A stretch of DNA of 64,000 nucleotides from Sinorhizobium fredii USDA 257 (lineage in GTDB: Bacteria; Pseudomonadota; Alphaproteobacteria; Rhizobiales; Rhizobiaceae): contig NC_018000.1 in assembly GCF_000265205.3 (NCBI RefSeq), forward strand, positions 3,162,001 to 3,226,000, given 5' to 3'. This document shows positions 10,465 to 20,223 of the stretch, one piece after another. Under the pieces are notes generated by a model. It had not been told where the DNA came from and ran no database searches. It saw only the letters and a list, made by a program, of their open reading frames with translations. Numbering within the stretch: the stretch's first letter is position 1; the number at the start of each line of letters is the position of its first letter. A program made the position numbers and the translations under genes.

Positions 10465-11433
10465 CTACAGACCCGTGATTTGAATGGCCGCCGGCGTGAT
10501 GATTACCGCAAATAGAACCGGCAGGAAGAATAGGATCATCGGCACGGTCAGCTTCGGGGGAAGCGCCGCGGCCTTCTTCTCCGCCTCGCTCATGCGCATG
10601 TCTCGGTTTTCCTGCGCCATCACCCGCAGCGCCTGGCCAAGCGGCGTCCCATATTTCTCCGCCTGGATCAGGCTGGTCACGACGGCGCGGACACCTTCTA
10701 CGCCGGTCCTCCGCCCCAGGTTCTCGAAAGCCTGCCGCCTGTCCTGCAGATAGGAAAGCTCGGCCGTCGTCAGCAGGATCTCCTCGGCCACCTCTGGCGA
10801 CTGTGCACCGATCTCCTCGCCCACTTTCCGAAGGGCGCTTTCGATGCCCATGCCGGATTCGACGGTGATCAACAGGAGGTCCAGCGCCTCCGGCCAGGAT
10901 CGGCGGATTACCTGCTGGCGCTTGGTGATCCTGTTCTGGATGAATATCGCCGGCGAGAAATAGCCGAGCGAACCAATAGCCCCGGCCATCGCAATGACCG
11001 CAATCAGCGGCGCCTCGGGCTGAAGGACGAGCAGCATATAAATGAGACAAGCGACAAAGAGCACAAGCGGAGCTATCAACCTGAAGGCAAGAAAGGTCGT
11101 GACCGGAGCACGACCGCGATAGCCGGCCATGCTCAGCTTGCGGAAGATTTCGCCATCCTCCGCCTGCTTGGCGAGATTGAAGCGATCGACAATCGCCTGG
11201 AAAAATCGCTTGGGCTCCGTGCGCAGGGACACCTTGCTCTTTTCGGCATTCAGCCGGATACGCTCACGCTGCCTGATGCGCTCCCGCTCGCTCTCCACCT
11301 TCCGCATCCGCTCCGCGAGAGTATCGCGGAAAACATAGGGCCATGAGACCGCCACGACGGCAGAAAAGGCGGCAATGCCAGCCAACATCGCGGAAAGCTG
11401 GTCAGGATCGGGGATGTGGGCGCCAAGGTTCAT
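10465..11433 (-). CDS. tadC: Tad pilus inner-membrane platform protein TadC
   Basis: Membrane component of the Tad/Flp pilus machine, 322 residues, of the type II secretion F-domain family (GspF/TadC). It has N-terminal hydrophobic segments, a cytoplasmic T2SSF region with ESGMGIESALRKVGEEIG and GVRAVVTSLIQAEKYGTPL, and a C-terminal membrane segment ending in TPAAIQITGL. It works with TadB as the platform on which the CpaF ATPase acts. Only 7 bp separate it from tadB upstream, so the two are co-transcribed at the end of the pilA-cpaF-tadB-tadC unit. It is convergent with cheB; the 111-bp gap between them contains no clear terminator. Confidence 0.92.
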   Translation of the reverse strand: MNLGAHIPDPDQLSAMLAGIAAFSAVVAVSWPYVFRDTLAERMRKVESERERIRQRERIRLNAEKSKVSLRTEPKRFFQAIVDRFNLAKQAEDGEIFRKLSMAGYRGRAPVTTFLAFRLIAPLVLFVACLIYMLLVLQPEAPLIAVIAMAGAIGSLGYFSPAIFIQNRITKRQQVIRRSWPEALDLLLITVESGMGIESALRKVGEEIGAQSPEVAEEILLTTAELSYLQDRRQAFENLGRRTGVEGVRAVVTSLIQAEKYGTPLGQALRVMAQENRDMRMSEAEKKAAALPPKLTVPMILFFLPVLFAVIITPAAIQITGL

Positions 11434-11440
11434 GTCGTTC

Positions 11441-12448
11441 TCAGAAATCGAAGTTGATCATTTTGCGCATGAGCAAAGTGCCTATGCTCATCCACAGGCC
11501 ACAGCCGACAAGCACCATCTTTCCGGCGAGAGTCGTGAACAGGAGCGACATGTAGTCGGGGCTGGTCAGATACACGGCGCCGGCGACGAAGAACGGCAAC
11601 GCGCCGATGATACCGGCGGAGGACTTCGCCTCCGCGCTCATGGCCTTGATCTTCGCCTTCATCTTCTTGCGCTCGCGCAGCACCTTGGAAAGGTTTCCAA
11701 GCGCCTCCGACAGGCTGCCACCGGTGCGGCTTTGAATTGTGATGACGATCGCGAAGAATTTGGCCTCGGGCAGGGGTATGCGATCGCACAGGCGCTCGAC
11801 GGCTTCGTCGACCGGCAGCCCCAGAGTCTGGTCCTGCGCGATGGTGAGGAATTCGCCCTTGACCGGCTCCTGCGCTTCCGCGGCAATCACCCTCAGGCAA
11901 TCGGTCATCGGCAGCCCTGCCTTGAGCCCCCGCACGATCACATCGACCGCGTTCGGAAACTCGGCAGTGAACCTCTTGAGCCGCATGTTGCGCTTCGTGT
12001 TCACATAGAGGTGCGGCAGGAACAGGCCGCCCGCGACGGCAAAGCCCAGTGTGGCGAGGGCGCCCAGTCCAAGGAGCGCTATCAGTACATAGGTGGCGAG
12101 GCCAGCGGCCGCGCAAACGAGCCAATAGGTTCTCGTCGACCAGCCGAGACCGGCCTGGCGGAGCCTGACGTCAAGCTTCGGCTTGCCGCCCTTGCGCGCA
12201 CGCGCCTTCTGCTGCTCGTCTATGTCGCGCAGCGTCTTTTCCACCGAGCGGCGACGGTCGCGGCGCTCCTCGTCGGCCGTTTCTGTCGCTTTGATTTCCG
12301 TGCGGCCGGCGACGCGCTCGAATCTTTGTCGATAGGCGCTGGCCTTAGCGGCCCGCGGATAGAACGCGGCGAGCATCAGGCCGCCGACGGAGGTCGACGC
12401 CAGAAAGAAGATGAGCACGGGAAACAGCGAAGCACTCAGCATGTCCAT
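11441..12448 (-). CDS. tadB: Tad pilus inner-membrane platform protein TadB
   Basis: Platform protein of 335 residues, paralogue of TadC. An N-terminal membrane anchor (LFPVLIFFLASTSVGGLML) is followed by a charged cytoplasmic region, two central membrane segments, and a T2SSF domain with LKAGLPMTDCLRVIAAEAQEP and SRTGGSLSEALGNLSKVL, then a C-terminal pair of membrane segments. The ATG at 12448 lies 45 bp from the cpaF stop. Operon position between cpaF and tadC is the standard Tad order. Confidence 0.92.
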   Translation of the reverse strand: MDMLSASLFPVLIFFLASTSVGGLMLAAFYPRAAKASAYRQRFERVAGRTEIKATETADEERRDRRRSVEKTLRDIDEQQKARARKGGKPKLDVRLRQAGLGWSTRTYWLVCAAAGLATYVLIALLGLGALATLGFAVAGGLFLPHLYVNTKRNMRLKRFTAEFPNAVDVIVRGLKAGLPMTDCLRVIAAEAQEPVKGEFLTIAQDQTLGLPVDEAVERLCDRIPLPEAKFFAIVITIQSRTGGSLSEALGNLSKVLRERKKMKAKIKAMSAEAKSSAGIIGALPFFVAGAVYLTSPDYMSLLFTTLAGKMVLVGCGLWMSIGTLLMRKMINFDF

Positions 12449-12492
12449 TCAGCCCTTTTTGAGATGCTGGGGGCGTCTCGGTGAAACGGCCG

Positions 12493-13917
<1,425 letters not shown>

Positions 13918-13967
13918 CGTTGTCGCTTCACTTGTCGTTGAGGTGTGTCTGCTCTTCAGATGCGATA

Positions 13968-13991
13968 GCGGAAGGCGATCATGCCTTCCGC
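13968..13991 (-). terminator. Stem-loop between pilA and cpaF
   Basis: Nine-base-pair perfect stem (GCGGAAGGC with GCCTTCCGC) and a 6-base loop just after pilA in the direction of transcription. There is no run of T after it, so it may be an attenuator or mRNA-stabilising element that lets pilin mRNA exceed cpaF mRNA, rather than a full terminator. Confidence 0.5.
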
Positions 13992-14026
13992 TTCGCTTGG
14001 CGACCGACGCTGTGATTTGGTCGCCT

Positions 14027-14188
14027 TTAGAGGGCAGCTGCGATCGCGTCGAACGCAGCGTCGACATCAGTGCCGACGGTCCGTACGGCGGTGATGATTG
14101 CTACGGCGATGAGGCCTGCGATCAGGCCGTATTCGATAGCCGTGGCACCGGATTCGTTGCGGACGAAGCGGACGAGAAGATTTTTCAT
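14027..14188 (-). CDS. pilA: Flp/Fap-type pilin
   Basis: Major pilin of a type IVb (Flp) pilus, 53 residues. The leader MKNLLVRFVRNESG ends in Gly14 and is followed by ATAIEY, matching the prepilin peptidase site with Glu at +5 and the Flp-typical Tyr at +6. The hydrophobic stretch GLIAGLIAVAIITAV forms the pilus core; the mature protein is about 39 residues. The ATG at 14188 has AAGGA upstream; longer open-frame extensions to 14389 are not supported. The prepilin peptidase CpaA is encoded at the other end of the locus. Two copies of the shared 16-bp motif lie in the divergent region upstream. Confidence 0.95.
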   Translation of the reverse strand: MKNLLVRFVRNESGATAIEYGLIAGLIAVAIITAVRTVGTDVDAAFDAIAAAL

Positions 14189-14316
14189 GAGACGATCCTT
14201 CAAGTGGGTTGAGGTAGCGCCGACGCCAAGTTCGGCATCACAGGTCGGGCCGGGATTTCTTTCGTTTCCCGCTTGCTGTGTGGCCTTGATATAGACTTTA
14301 TTAACCCTTCTGATCC

Positions 14317-14332
14317 ATTCAGCCTGATGGCC
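14317..14332 (+). promoter_or_regulatory. 16-bp che/tad shared motif, copy 3
   Basis: Reads ATTCAGCCTGATGGCC, 129 bp upstream of pilA in the region shared with the divergent secretin N-domain gene. It lies 35 bp (start to start) before copy 4 in the same orientation. Confidence 0.55.
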
Positions 14333-14351
14333 GATACTACTTCCGCGGTAG

Positions 14352-14367
14352 GATCGGCCTGTTGGCC
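14352..14367 (+). promoter_or_regulatory. 16-bp che/tad shared motif, copy 4
   Basis: Reads GATCGGCCTGTTGGCC, followed by TAGTCC, an extension also seen after copy 6. It lies 94 bp before the secretin N-domain gene and 164 bp from pilA. Confidence 0.5.
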
Positions 14368-14460
14368 TAGTCCAATCGTCCGGCCGCACTATCCTCTTGC
14401 TTTTGCCAGCCTTATTCGAACGGATGGCGCGTATCCGTTCACAGAGATCGGGAGCGAAAA

Positions 14461-14964
14461 ATGCGCGGGGTTCCGAGGCCTATAGGGGCAGGATGGCTTG
14501 TTCTCGCCTTGGTGGCCTGCACGGCCTTTGGCGCGGCGCAGGCGGCGGAAGATCGTCCGCCGAGCACGGCGCTGGAGCCGACCGGCCAGACCGAGGGCGT
14601 CGTCAAGGTCGTTGTCGATTTTGCAAGGCCGCTGATCCTCACCCGGCCGGCAAGCACGGTCATCATCGGCAATCCTGCCATCGCCCAGGCGACGCTCAGC
14701 GACGACAAGACTGTCATTCTGACCGGCAAGACGCCAGGATCGACGAACCTCATCGTCATGGATGCAGATGGTGCCGAGGTCGCCAACATCATCCTCGACG
14801 TTGTTGCAGCGGGCGGTCGCCTGATAACAGTTGACGGCGGCAGCGGCCGGTCGACCTACAGCTGCACGGAGCGTTGTGACCCGGTTCAATCCGGTGATGA
14901 AACGTCGACCCCTCCGCCGCCGAACAGCCCCGCTCCGCCGCTCAACGAAGGGGGCGAACCATGA
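14461..14964 (+). CDS. Secreted pilus-assembly N-domain protein (CpaC/RcpA N-terminal type)
   Basis: Secreted or periplasmic protein of 167 residues. A signal peptide (GAGWLVLALVACTAFGAAQAA) is followed by the domain found at the N-terminus of Tad secretins (PF13629 type): KVVVDFARPLILTRPASTV, IGNPAIAQATL, KTPGSTNLIVMD. It stops before any secretin barrel; the tail is Pro- and Ser-rich (PPPPNSPAPP). A usual CpaC protein is some 450-500 residues, so this is a stand-alone N-domain, not a complete secretin. It is divergent from pilA and convergent with the tadE gene (18-bp gap). It may help localise or gate a secretin encoded elsewhere; this is inference. Confidence 0.75.
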   Translation: MRGVPRPIGAGWLVLALVACTAFGAAQAAEDRPPSTALEPTGQTEGVVKVVVDFARPLILTRPASTVIIGNPAIAQATLSDDKTVILTGKTPGSTNLIVMDADGAEVANIILDVVAAGGRLITVDGGSGRSTYSCTERCDPVQSGDETSTPPPPNSPAPPLNEGGEP

Positions 14965-14982
14965 CCGGACTCGATCGATCGC

Positions 14983-15408
14983 TCAGCCGATCGGGATACG
15001 CCGCGAAAGGGCTAGGCTGAAAGGAGCCTCCGCCAGCCCGGGGATGAAAAACCTGAACGGGTAGCTGATCGACAAGACACGAAAATCAATCCCATCGACC
15101 GTTTGCTTGCTGACGGCAATTTGCAGCAGATCGGGATCGCCGCTGCCGAAATTGTCCCGCACGGCGCTCGCCAGCTTCGTCTGCGCCTCGCTGTCGGGCG
15201 CGTCGCGTGCGATCTGACCTATGAGCACCTGCCGGGCGGCAAAGTCGGCTGCATAGGACAGCTCGTTGCGCACGTAGAAAGCGCGGCCGAACTCGATGAC
15301 GCCAAGGATCAGCAGAAGCAGGGGCAAACAGACAATTGCGAACTCGACCGCCGTCGCGCCGGATTGGTTTCGCCAGGCGCGATGAAGGATGCGGAAAGAC
15401 AAGGTCAT
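14983..15408 (-). CDS. tadE: TadE-like pseudopilin
   Basis: Minor pilin-like protein of 141 residues in the Tad pathway. The N-terminal region RNQSGATAVEFAIV gives a prepilin-type cleavage site after Gly with Glu at +5, followed by a hydrophobic segment (CLPLLLLILGVIEFGRAFY). The start ATG at 15408 overlaps the stop of the upstream cpaE fusion gene (ATGA), so the two are translationally coupled. A longer frame to 15549 would run inside the upstream gene and is rejected. The protein should be processed by CpaA and take part in pilus assembly or anchoring. Confidence 0.88.
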   Translation of the reverse strand: MTLSFRILHRAWRNQSGATAVEFAIVCLPLLLLILGVIEFGRAFYVRNELSYAADFAARQVLIGQIARDAPDSEAQTKLASAVRDNFGSGDPDLLQIAVSKQTVDGIDFRVLSISYPFRFFIPGLAEAPFSLALSRRIPIG

Positions 15409-17147
15409 CGGACCTGTACCTGCATCAAGGAATTGAGCTGGAAGGGCGGAAGCGCCTCCGGCAGGGACATGGGCCGGTAATTCTTCGCCGCTTCGAGACG
15501 ATAGAATACGAGCTGCTGCGCCGCGTTCACGCAGGGTGTCGTCCCGCATTGCGGCGCCGCCTCAGGCTTGACATCAGCGTTTTCCGGGCAGGCGCAGTAA
15601 CGCTTCACCGGCGCCAGGGTGACATTGGCCGGCACGGCGCTTTGCGCCAGCGTCGACTGCAGCACCTTGTCGACCTGGGTCGCGCCGGGATCGGCCATGG
15701 CCGCTTGTGCCCCGGCGCGAAGCACGTGGTCGATCGTCATCCGCTCGTGCAGCGCCAGTGCAACATCGGCCATAGCGATGAGACCTAGCGCCAATACGGG
15801 CGCAAACAGCGCAAATTCCACAGCCGAGACCCCACTCTCGGACTTCTTCAACTCCTGCGCCTTCTTGCGAAGCCCGGCCGCTGCCTTCTGCTTTCGACGC
15901 TGCATGTATCTCTGCACCAGTCCTGGGAGCCCCTTCTTCCGCGTCCGCCTCTCCCTCGTGCCGCCGACCCGCCACGCAAGCGAGACGATGGCCTGCCCCG
16001 CCTTTGACTCGGGCGCCGACTCGATGATCAATTGGCCGTTATTGGCCGCCTTGCCGAACAGCTGCGGATCGAAAGGAACGCATACGCCTTCCTCCAGCCC
16101 GACTGCGGCAACGAAGTCCTTCGGCTTGATCTCTGCAAGCTTCGGCGTGTCTGTCCTATTCAGCACGAGTCTCGGTGGCGGATCGTTGGGGCGCGCCTTC
16201 TTCAGCAAATCGACCAGATTCTTCACGTTGCGCATCGAGGCCAAATCGGGCGTTGCGGTGATTACGATCTCGTCGGCCTCAAGCAGAATCTTTCGCGTCC
16301 ACTGCATCCAGATGTGCGGCAGATCGATCACGATTTGCCAGGAGCTGGACCGGGCGACATCGAGAAGATGGTCGACATGCTCCTCCTTGAGATAGAAGAA
16401 CCTGTTGAGGTCCGTTGTAGCAGGAAGCAGGTGCAGGTGCTCCGTGTAGGGCACCGCCAAACGTCGCAGCAGCACATCGTCCAGACGGTCGGGACTGCTC
16501 AGGACCTCCGTCATGCCTTGAACTGCCTCGACATCGAAATCGAGGCCGAGCGTGCCGAATTGAAGGTCGAGGTCGGCCACCAGCACATCGGCATCGACGC
16601 GCTTCGACATCGCATAGGCGACGTTGTGGGCGAGCGTCGAGGAACCGGTTCCGCCCTTGGCGCCGATAAAGGCGACGATGCGCCCGAGCTTCTCTTCGAC
16701 GGAGTCGCGAAAGCAGCGATGCACCGCCGCGACGAAGTCCATCGCTTCGAGCGGCATCACCAAGTAATCGCTGACGCCTGCATCCAGGAGCCTCTTGTAG
16801 AGGCCGACATCGTTAGAGCGGCCGACGACGAGAACCTTGGTGCCGGTGACGCACTCCATGGCGAGGGCTTCGAGCGCCATCATGAGACGATCCTCCTCGT
16901 CCGTGTCCTCGACGACGACGAGGTTCGGCGAAGTGACGCCGCCGTAAAGCGCCGTCGCCTCCTTTATCCCGCCTTGCTTGATCGTCACGGTGGCGCGCGT
17001 CATCCGGCGGTCGTTGGCCGCCGTGCGGACCGTCTCCGTCAACGCCTCTGAGCGGCAGAAGACGGCGACGTCTACCTTCGGGATGGACAAGAGCGGCGCA
17101 ACGGGCGCCCGCCGGGTCTCTTGGATATTGTTGCCGAGCTGTTTCAT
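15405..17147 (-). CDS. cpaE: CpaE-type ATPase fused to a TadE-like pseudopilin
   Basis: Protein of 580 residues. The N-terminal part is CpaE: a receiver-like domain (about 25-140) and a MinD/ParA-type ATPase with a deviant Walker A (FIGAKGGTGSSTLAHNVAYA) and VLVADLDLQFGTLGLDFDV. CpaE helps localise Tad pilus assembly. After a basic linker (about residues 405-430) comes a second module, SESGVSAVEFALFAPV, with a hydrophobic segment and about 130 further residues containing several Cys; this is a TadE/TadF-like pseudopilin with its own Gly/Glu(+5) cleavage site. The open frame is continuous, with no frame change at the junction. The ATG at 17147 is chosen over GTG 17156 because GGGAAAG lies just before it. 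It sits between cpaB and tadE. Confidence 0.85.
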   Translation of the reverse strand: MKQLGNNIQETRRAPVAPLLSIPKVDVAVFCRSEALTETVRTAANDRRMTRATVTIKQGGIKEATALYGGVTSPNLVVVEDTDEEDRLMMALEALAMECVTGTKVLVVGRSNDVGLYKRLLDAGVSDYLVMPLEAMDFVAAVHRCFRDSVEEKLGRIVAFIGAKGGTGSSTLAHNVAYAMSKRVDADVLVADLDLQFGTLGLDFDVEAVQGMTEVLSSPDRLDDVLLRRLAVPYTEHLHLLPATTDLNRFFYLKEEHVDHLLDVARSSSWQIVIDLPHIWMQWTRKILLEADEIVITATPDLASMRNVKNLVDLLKKARPNDPPPRLVLNRTDTPKLAEIKPKDFVAAVGLEEGVCVPFDPQLFGKAANNGQLIIESAPESKAGQAIVSLAWRVGGTRERRTRKKGLPGLVQRYMQRRKQKAAAGLRKKAQELKKSESGVSAVEFALFAPVLALGLIAMADVALALHERMTIDHVLRAGAQAAMADPGATQVDKVLQSTLAQSAVPANVTLAPVKRYCACPENADVKPEAAPQCGTTPCVNAAQQLVFYRLEAAKNYRPMSLPEALPPFQLNSLMQVQVR

Positions 17148-17172
17148 CTTTCCCACAATCCGTGAAAATCAA

Positions 17173-17964
17173 TCAGCTGCCACCGGAGCGGGACGGGACC
17201 TCGATCATCGAAAGTCGTCCACCACTAACAATGCGCACGACCCCTGGTCGGTTTCCTTCCGTCTCGACAACCGGCGCTTCGAGATTGTCGGCGACAGCCC
17301 GCAGCGCAAGCGACACGGTGCCGGAGGCTTCCGCCGCGGCGATGATGCCGATCTGCCCGGGGTCTGCTTCAAGCGTCGCGGTCTTGCCGACGACGGAGGT
17401 ACCATCGGCGCCCTCGGAAATGGTCTGATCGACCGCGAGCACCCGTATGTTGGAGAGGATCGCGCGGCTGACGACCTTACCGTCCTTTCCCGAGGAATCC
17501 GGCCGAGCGACGGTGTGGATTACGTCGACATGGTCGTTCGGCAGGATGAAGCCGCCGGCCGTGCTCTCCGCCGTGACGCGGACGGCGATCGCCCGTTTTC
17601 CCGAAGGCAGCATGCTGGACAGGAAACCGGCGCCGCGCTGGGCAAGCTTGTCTTCGCGGATAGGCTCTCCGGCGACGAAACTGCTCTGGGCGAGCAGCCC
17701 CTTGAGCGTCGCCACCGCGTCCGGCCGCGCGCTGCGGCTGATGAACACCGGCGGAATCTCGCCCTCCCACGCCTGCCAGCGCAGGTGGGTCTCATCGAGT
17801 GTCGTGCCGCGGGCCAGCTCGGCAGCGGCGACGAGCACCTCCTGGGTGGGGGCCCGTTGAACTTCGGCGGCTTCGACGGTCGGCGGATCGGTGAAGCCGA
17901 GCGCCAGCCAGGAGGCGGCACCGCCGGATGCGAGTGCGAGGAGGAGAATGACCAAGCGGATCAT
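17173..17964 (-). CDS. cpaB: Flp pilus assembly protein CpaB
   Basis: Periplasmic Tad component of 263 residues with an N-terminal signal/anchor (MIRLVILLLALASGGAASWL) and a SAF/CpaB domain: VLVAAAELARGTTLDETHLRWQ resembles the antifreeze-like SAF fold, followed by the RcpC/CpaB region with KRAIAVRVTAESTAGGFI and NDHVDVIHT. It probably supports the secretin or peptidoglycan passage. The ATG at 17964 places the signal peptide at the very N-terminus; a longer frame to 18069 would overlap cpaA and bury it. It lies 34 bp downstream of cpaA and 25 bp upstream of the cpaE fusion. Confidence 0.9.
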   Translation of the reverse strand: MIRLVILLLALASGGAASWLALGFTDPPTVEAAEVQRAPTQEVLVAAAELARGTTLDETHLRWQAWEGEIPPVFISRSARPDAVATLKGLLAQSSFVAGEPIREDKLAQRGAGFLSSMLPSGKRAIAVRVTAESTAGGFILPNDHVDVIHTVARPDSSGKDGKVVSRAILSNIRVLAVDQTISEGADGTSVVGKTATLEADPGQIGIIAAAEASGTVSLALRAVADNLEAPVVETEGNRPGVVRIVSGGRLSMIEVPSRSGGS

Positions 17965-17998
17965 GGCAGGACCTGTTTGTAAGGGGACTTCATTGCCT

Positions 17999-18511
17999 TC
18001 ATAGAAGGGCGGAGAACCAATGGCTTTCCGGCAGCAGCAGCAGCGCTGCGGGTGCCATCGCCGCACCATACGGAATGCCCGACTGCGGGGCGTGCAAGCG
18101 GCTCGACCAGGCTCGTTTCTGCAGGACGACCGGCAGCGGCACCTTGCGGAATTGCAGCAGCGAAAGCGTCAGAACCGCGCCAAGCACCGAAGCGTAGACG
18201 GCGAAGTGAAGGGCGAGGTCGGCACCGAGCCAGAGCACCGCGACCGGAAGCAGCTTTGCATCGCCCCCACCGATCCAGCCGAGTGCGAAAAACGTGAATG
18301 TGCAGGCGAGCACGGCGGAGGCTACGAGGATGCTCGACCAGATCGTCGAAAAATCGGCGCCGGCAAGCGGCGCGAGTACCGCGAAGGCGACCAGCAGAAA
18401 GCCGACGAGGCGGTTCGATATAGTCATCGTCGCCACGTCCTTGATGCCGGCATAGGTCATCGTTCCGGCAAAGAGTAAGAATGCGAGCCAAGCGGTAGTT
18501 GTGGAGATCAT
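17999..18511 (-). CDS. cpaA: Type IVb prepilin peptidase CpaA
   Basis: Membrane aspartic protease of 170 residues (A24 family) that cleaves the Flp pilin and TadE-like leaders. The two catalytic aspartates are visible in AGIKDVATMTISNRL and in GWIGGGDAKLLP, the GxGD motif. The protein is almost wholly hydrophobic with about six membrane segments and lacks the N-terminal methylase domain of PilD, as is usual for Tad systems. The ATG at 18511 (MISTTTAW) is chosen; a frame to 18580 adds 23 residues without support. It is the first gene of the cpaA-cpaB-cpaE-tadE unit and has two copies of the shared motif upstream. Confidence 0.92.
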   Translation of the reverse strand: MISTTTAWLAFLLFAGTMTYAGIKDVATMTISNRLVGFLLVAFAVLAPLAGADFSTIWSSILVASAVLACTFTFFALGWIGGGDAKLLPVAVLWLGADLALHFAVYASVLGAVLTLSLLQFRKVPLPVVLQKRAWSSRLHAPQSGIPYGAAMAPAALLLLPESHWFSALL

Positions 18512-18589
18512 CTCACGGGCGCCTTTCACGAGGGCCTGGAAGGCCGTTTCAAGTGCCGCGAAATATGCCGCCTGTAGCACCTGATCGCC

Positions 18590-18605
18590 ATTCGGCCTGA
18601 TGGCC
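18590..18605 (+). promoter_or_regulatory. 16-bp che/tad shared motif, copy 5
   Basis: Reads ATTCGGCCTGATGGCC in the divergent region between cpaA and the tadG-like gene, 79 bp from the cpaA start. Followed by TA as in copies 4 and 6. Confidence 0.55.
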
Positions 18606-18639
18606 TACGCGGACACTGCAAAACACATGGACAGGACTA

Positions 18640-18655
18640 GGCCAACCGGCTGAAT
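18640..18655 (-). promoter_or_regulatory. 16-bp che/tad shared motif, copy 6
   Basis: Minus-strand copy read as ATTCAGCCGGTTGGCC followed by TAGTCC, 64 bp before the tadG-like start and facing copy 5 across 34 bp. Confidence 0.55.
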
Positions 18656-18718
18656 CGCAACTGGCCCTGGGCCGGGATATATCCTCCGGCCTGAACACAA
18701 GCACTCCAGGACACTCGG

Positions 18719-20014
18719 ATGCGCAAAGGAAATAACGTCATCGAAGTCGAAAGATCGTCGCCGCGCCTATGGCGCCTCTCGCGCGCGTTCGTGAAGAATG
18801 ATGTCGGCGCGGTCGCCGTTATCGCGGCGATCGTGTTCCCCGTGCTGGTCGGCGCGATGGGGCTCGGGGCGGAAACTGGTTACTGGTATATGGAGCAGCG
18901 TCAACTGCAGCATGCGGCGGACGTCTCGGCCCATGCCGCAGCGATCCGCCATCGGGCGGGCGACCAGCAACCGGCGCTCCAGAGCACGGCGCTGAGGATC
19001 GCGAGCGCATCCGGCTATGCGCCCGGCACCCTGGCCGTCAGCACGAAGCCCGGACTGAGCGCAGGATCGAGCAAGATCACGGTCGAGCTGACGGAGACCC
19101 ATCCGCGCCTGTTTTCATCTGTTTTCGTCGGCGAGCCGGTGACGATCTCGGCCCGTGCGGTTGCCGAGGTCAAGGGTGGCTCGAAGGCTTGCGTGCTGGC
19201 CTTATCGGGCTCGGCGTCGGGCGCGGTGACCGTAACCGGCTCGACCCAGGTGCAATTGTCGGGCTGCAGCGTCGTCTCCAATTCGAATGCCGCCGACGCG
19301 TTCCTGATGAAGAACGGCAGCGCAATGATGTCGACCGACTGCGTCTATACCGTTGGCGAGGCCGTCACGACGACGGGCCTGACGATGACCGGCTGCAGCG
19401 AGCCCGTCGAACGCGTCCCACCGACCCCGGACCCTTTCGCGACCATCGCTGACCCGGACAGACTGCAGGTCCAGTTGCTTCCCTGTCGGACGCTGGACTA
19501 TGTCTCCTCCTTGACCTACGTGCTCGACCGCCTCGTGAGTGGTCTTCCTGCGATCCGGTTCTGCGGCGGGCTGGACATCAAGGGAACGATCACGCTGAAG
19601 CCTGGCCTCTACATCATCGACGGCGGCGATTTCACCGTGTCCGCGAATGCGAAACTGTCGGGTGAGGGCATCACCTTCTACTTCACGAATGGCGCGGCAG
19701 CAAAGCTGCTCGGCAATGGCGACATCGATCTAACTGCGCCGACAAGTGGGCCCCATGCCGGCCTGCTCTTCTTCGGAAGCCGCCGCGATGCGGGTGTGGT
19801 TCATCAGGTGACGGGCAACCTGGAATCCACGCTGGAAGGGAATTTGTACATCCCAACCGGCCGCATCGAGTTTACTGGCAACTCTACGGTCTCGGGCGGC
19901 TGCACCCAGATCGTCGCGAACGAGATCACCTTCACGGGCAACTCCACGATGGAAACCTGCGCCTCGCCGACGGACGAGATCATCGTCGGAGAGACGGTAT
20001 CGCTAATTGAGTAG
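18719..20014 (+). CDS. TadG-like pilus assembly protein
   Basis: Protein of 431 residues with an N-terminal Tad domain (Flp pilus-assembly TadE/G-like): KNDVGAVAVIAAIVFPVLVG forms a membrane segment after a TadG-type start, followed by ETGYWYMEQRQLQHAADVSAHAAA, the signature region of the family. The C-terminal two thirds is Gly/Thr/Asn-rich and looks like a beta-helical or beta-rich exported domain (repeated TFTGNST units near residues 385 and 405). It probably anchors or caps the pilus base at the periplasmic side. It is transcribed divergently from cpaA. Confidence 0.8.
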   Translation: MRKGNNVIEVERSSPRLWRLSRAFVKNDVGAVAVIAAIVFPVLVGAMGLGAETGYWYMEQRQLQHAADVSAHAAAIRHRAGDQQPALQSTALRIASASGYAPGTLAVSTKPGLSAGSSKITVELTETHPRLFSSVFVGEPVTISARAVAEVKGGSKACVLALSGSASGAVTVTGSTQVQLSGCSVVSNSNAADAFLMKNGSAMMSTDCVYTVGEAVTTTGLTMTGCSEPVERVPPTPDPFATIADPDRLQVQLLPCRTLDYVSSLTYVLDRLVSGLPAIRFCGGLDIKGTITLKPGLYIIDGGDFTVSANAKLSGEGITFYFTNGAAAKLLGNGDIDLTAPTSGPHAGLLFFGSRRDAGVVHQVTGNLESTLEGNLYIPTGRIEFTGNSTVSGGCTQIVANEITFTGNSTMETCASPTDEIIVGETVSLIE

Positions 20015-20223
20015 AAGAAGGCAGCAACGATAGCGGCTCGCCTCCGTCGCCGATCGCAACAACCCGGTAGGAAGCGTTGCCAATGACGGGAAAAGGGGTG
20101 GCTGGGATGCCGGGAGCGTTTCATGATCCCGATGCCGCAGCATACGCCCATCTACCGACCGATCAGCTATGCATACTCGCGCCAAATCTTCACAACACTG
20201 CTGCGACCGCGAAAGGCAGCGCC

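Noticed and set aside
14027-14389. A longer pilA frame of 120 codons
   Set aside because: The added N-terminus crosses the promoter region with the shared motifs and would bury the prepilin leader; the ATG at 14188 has a good ribosome site.
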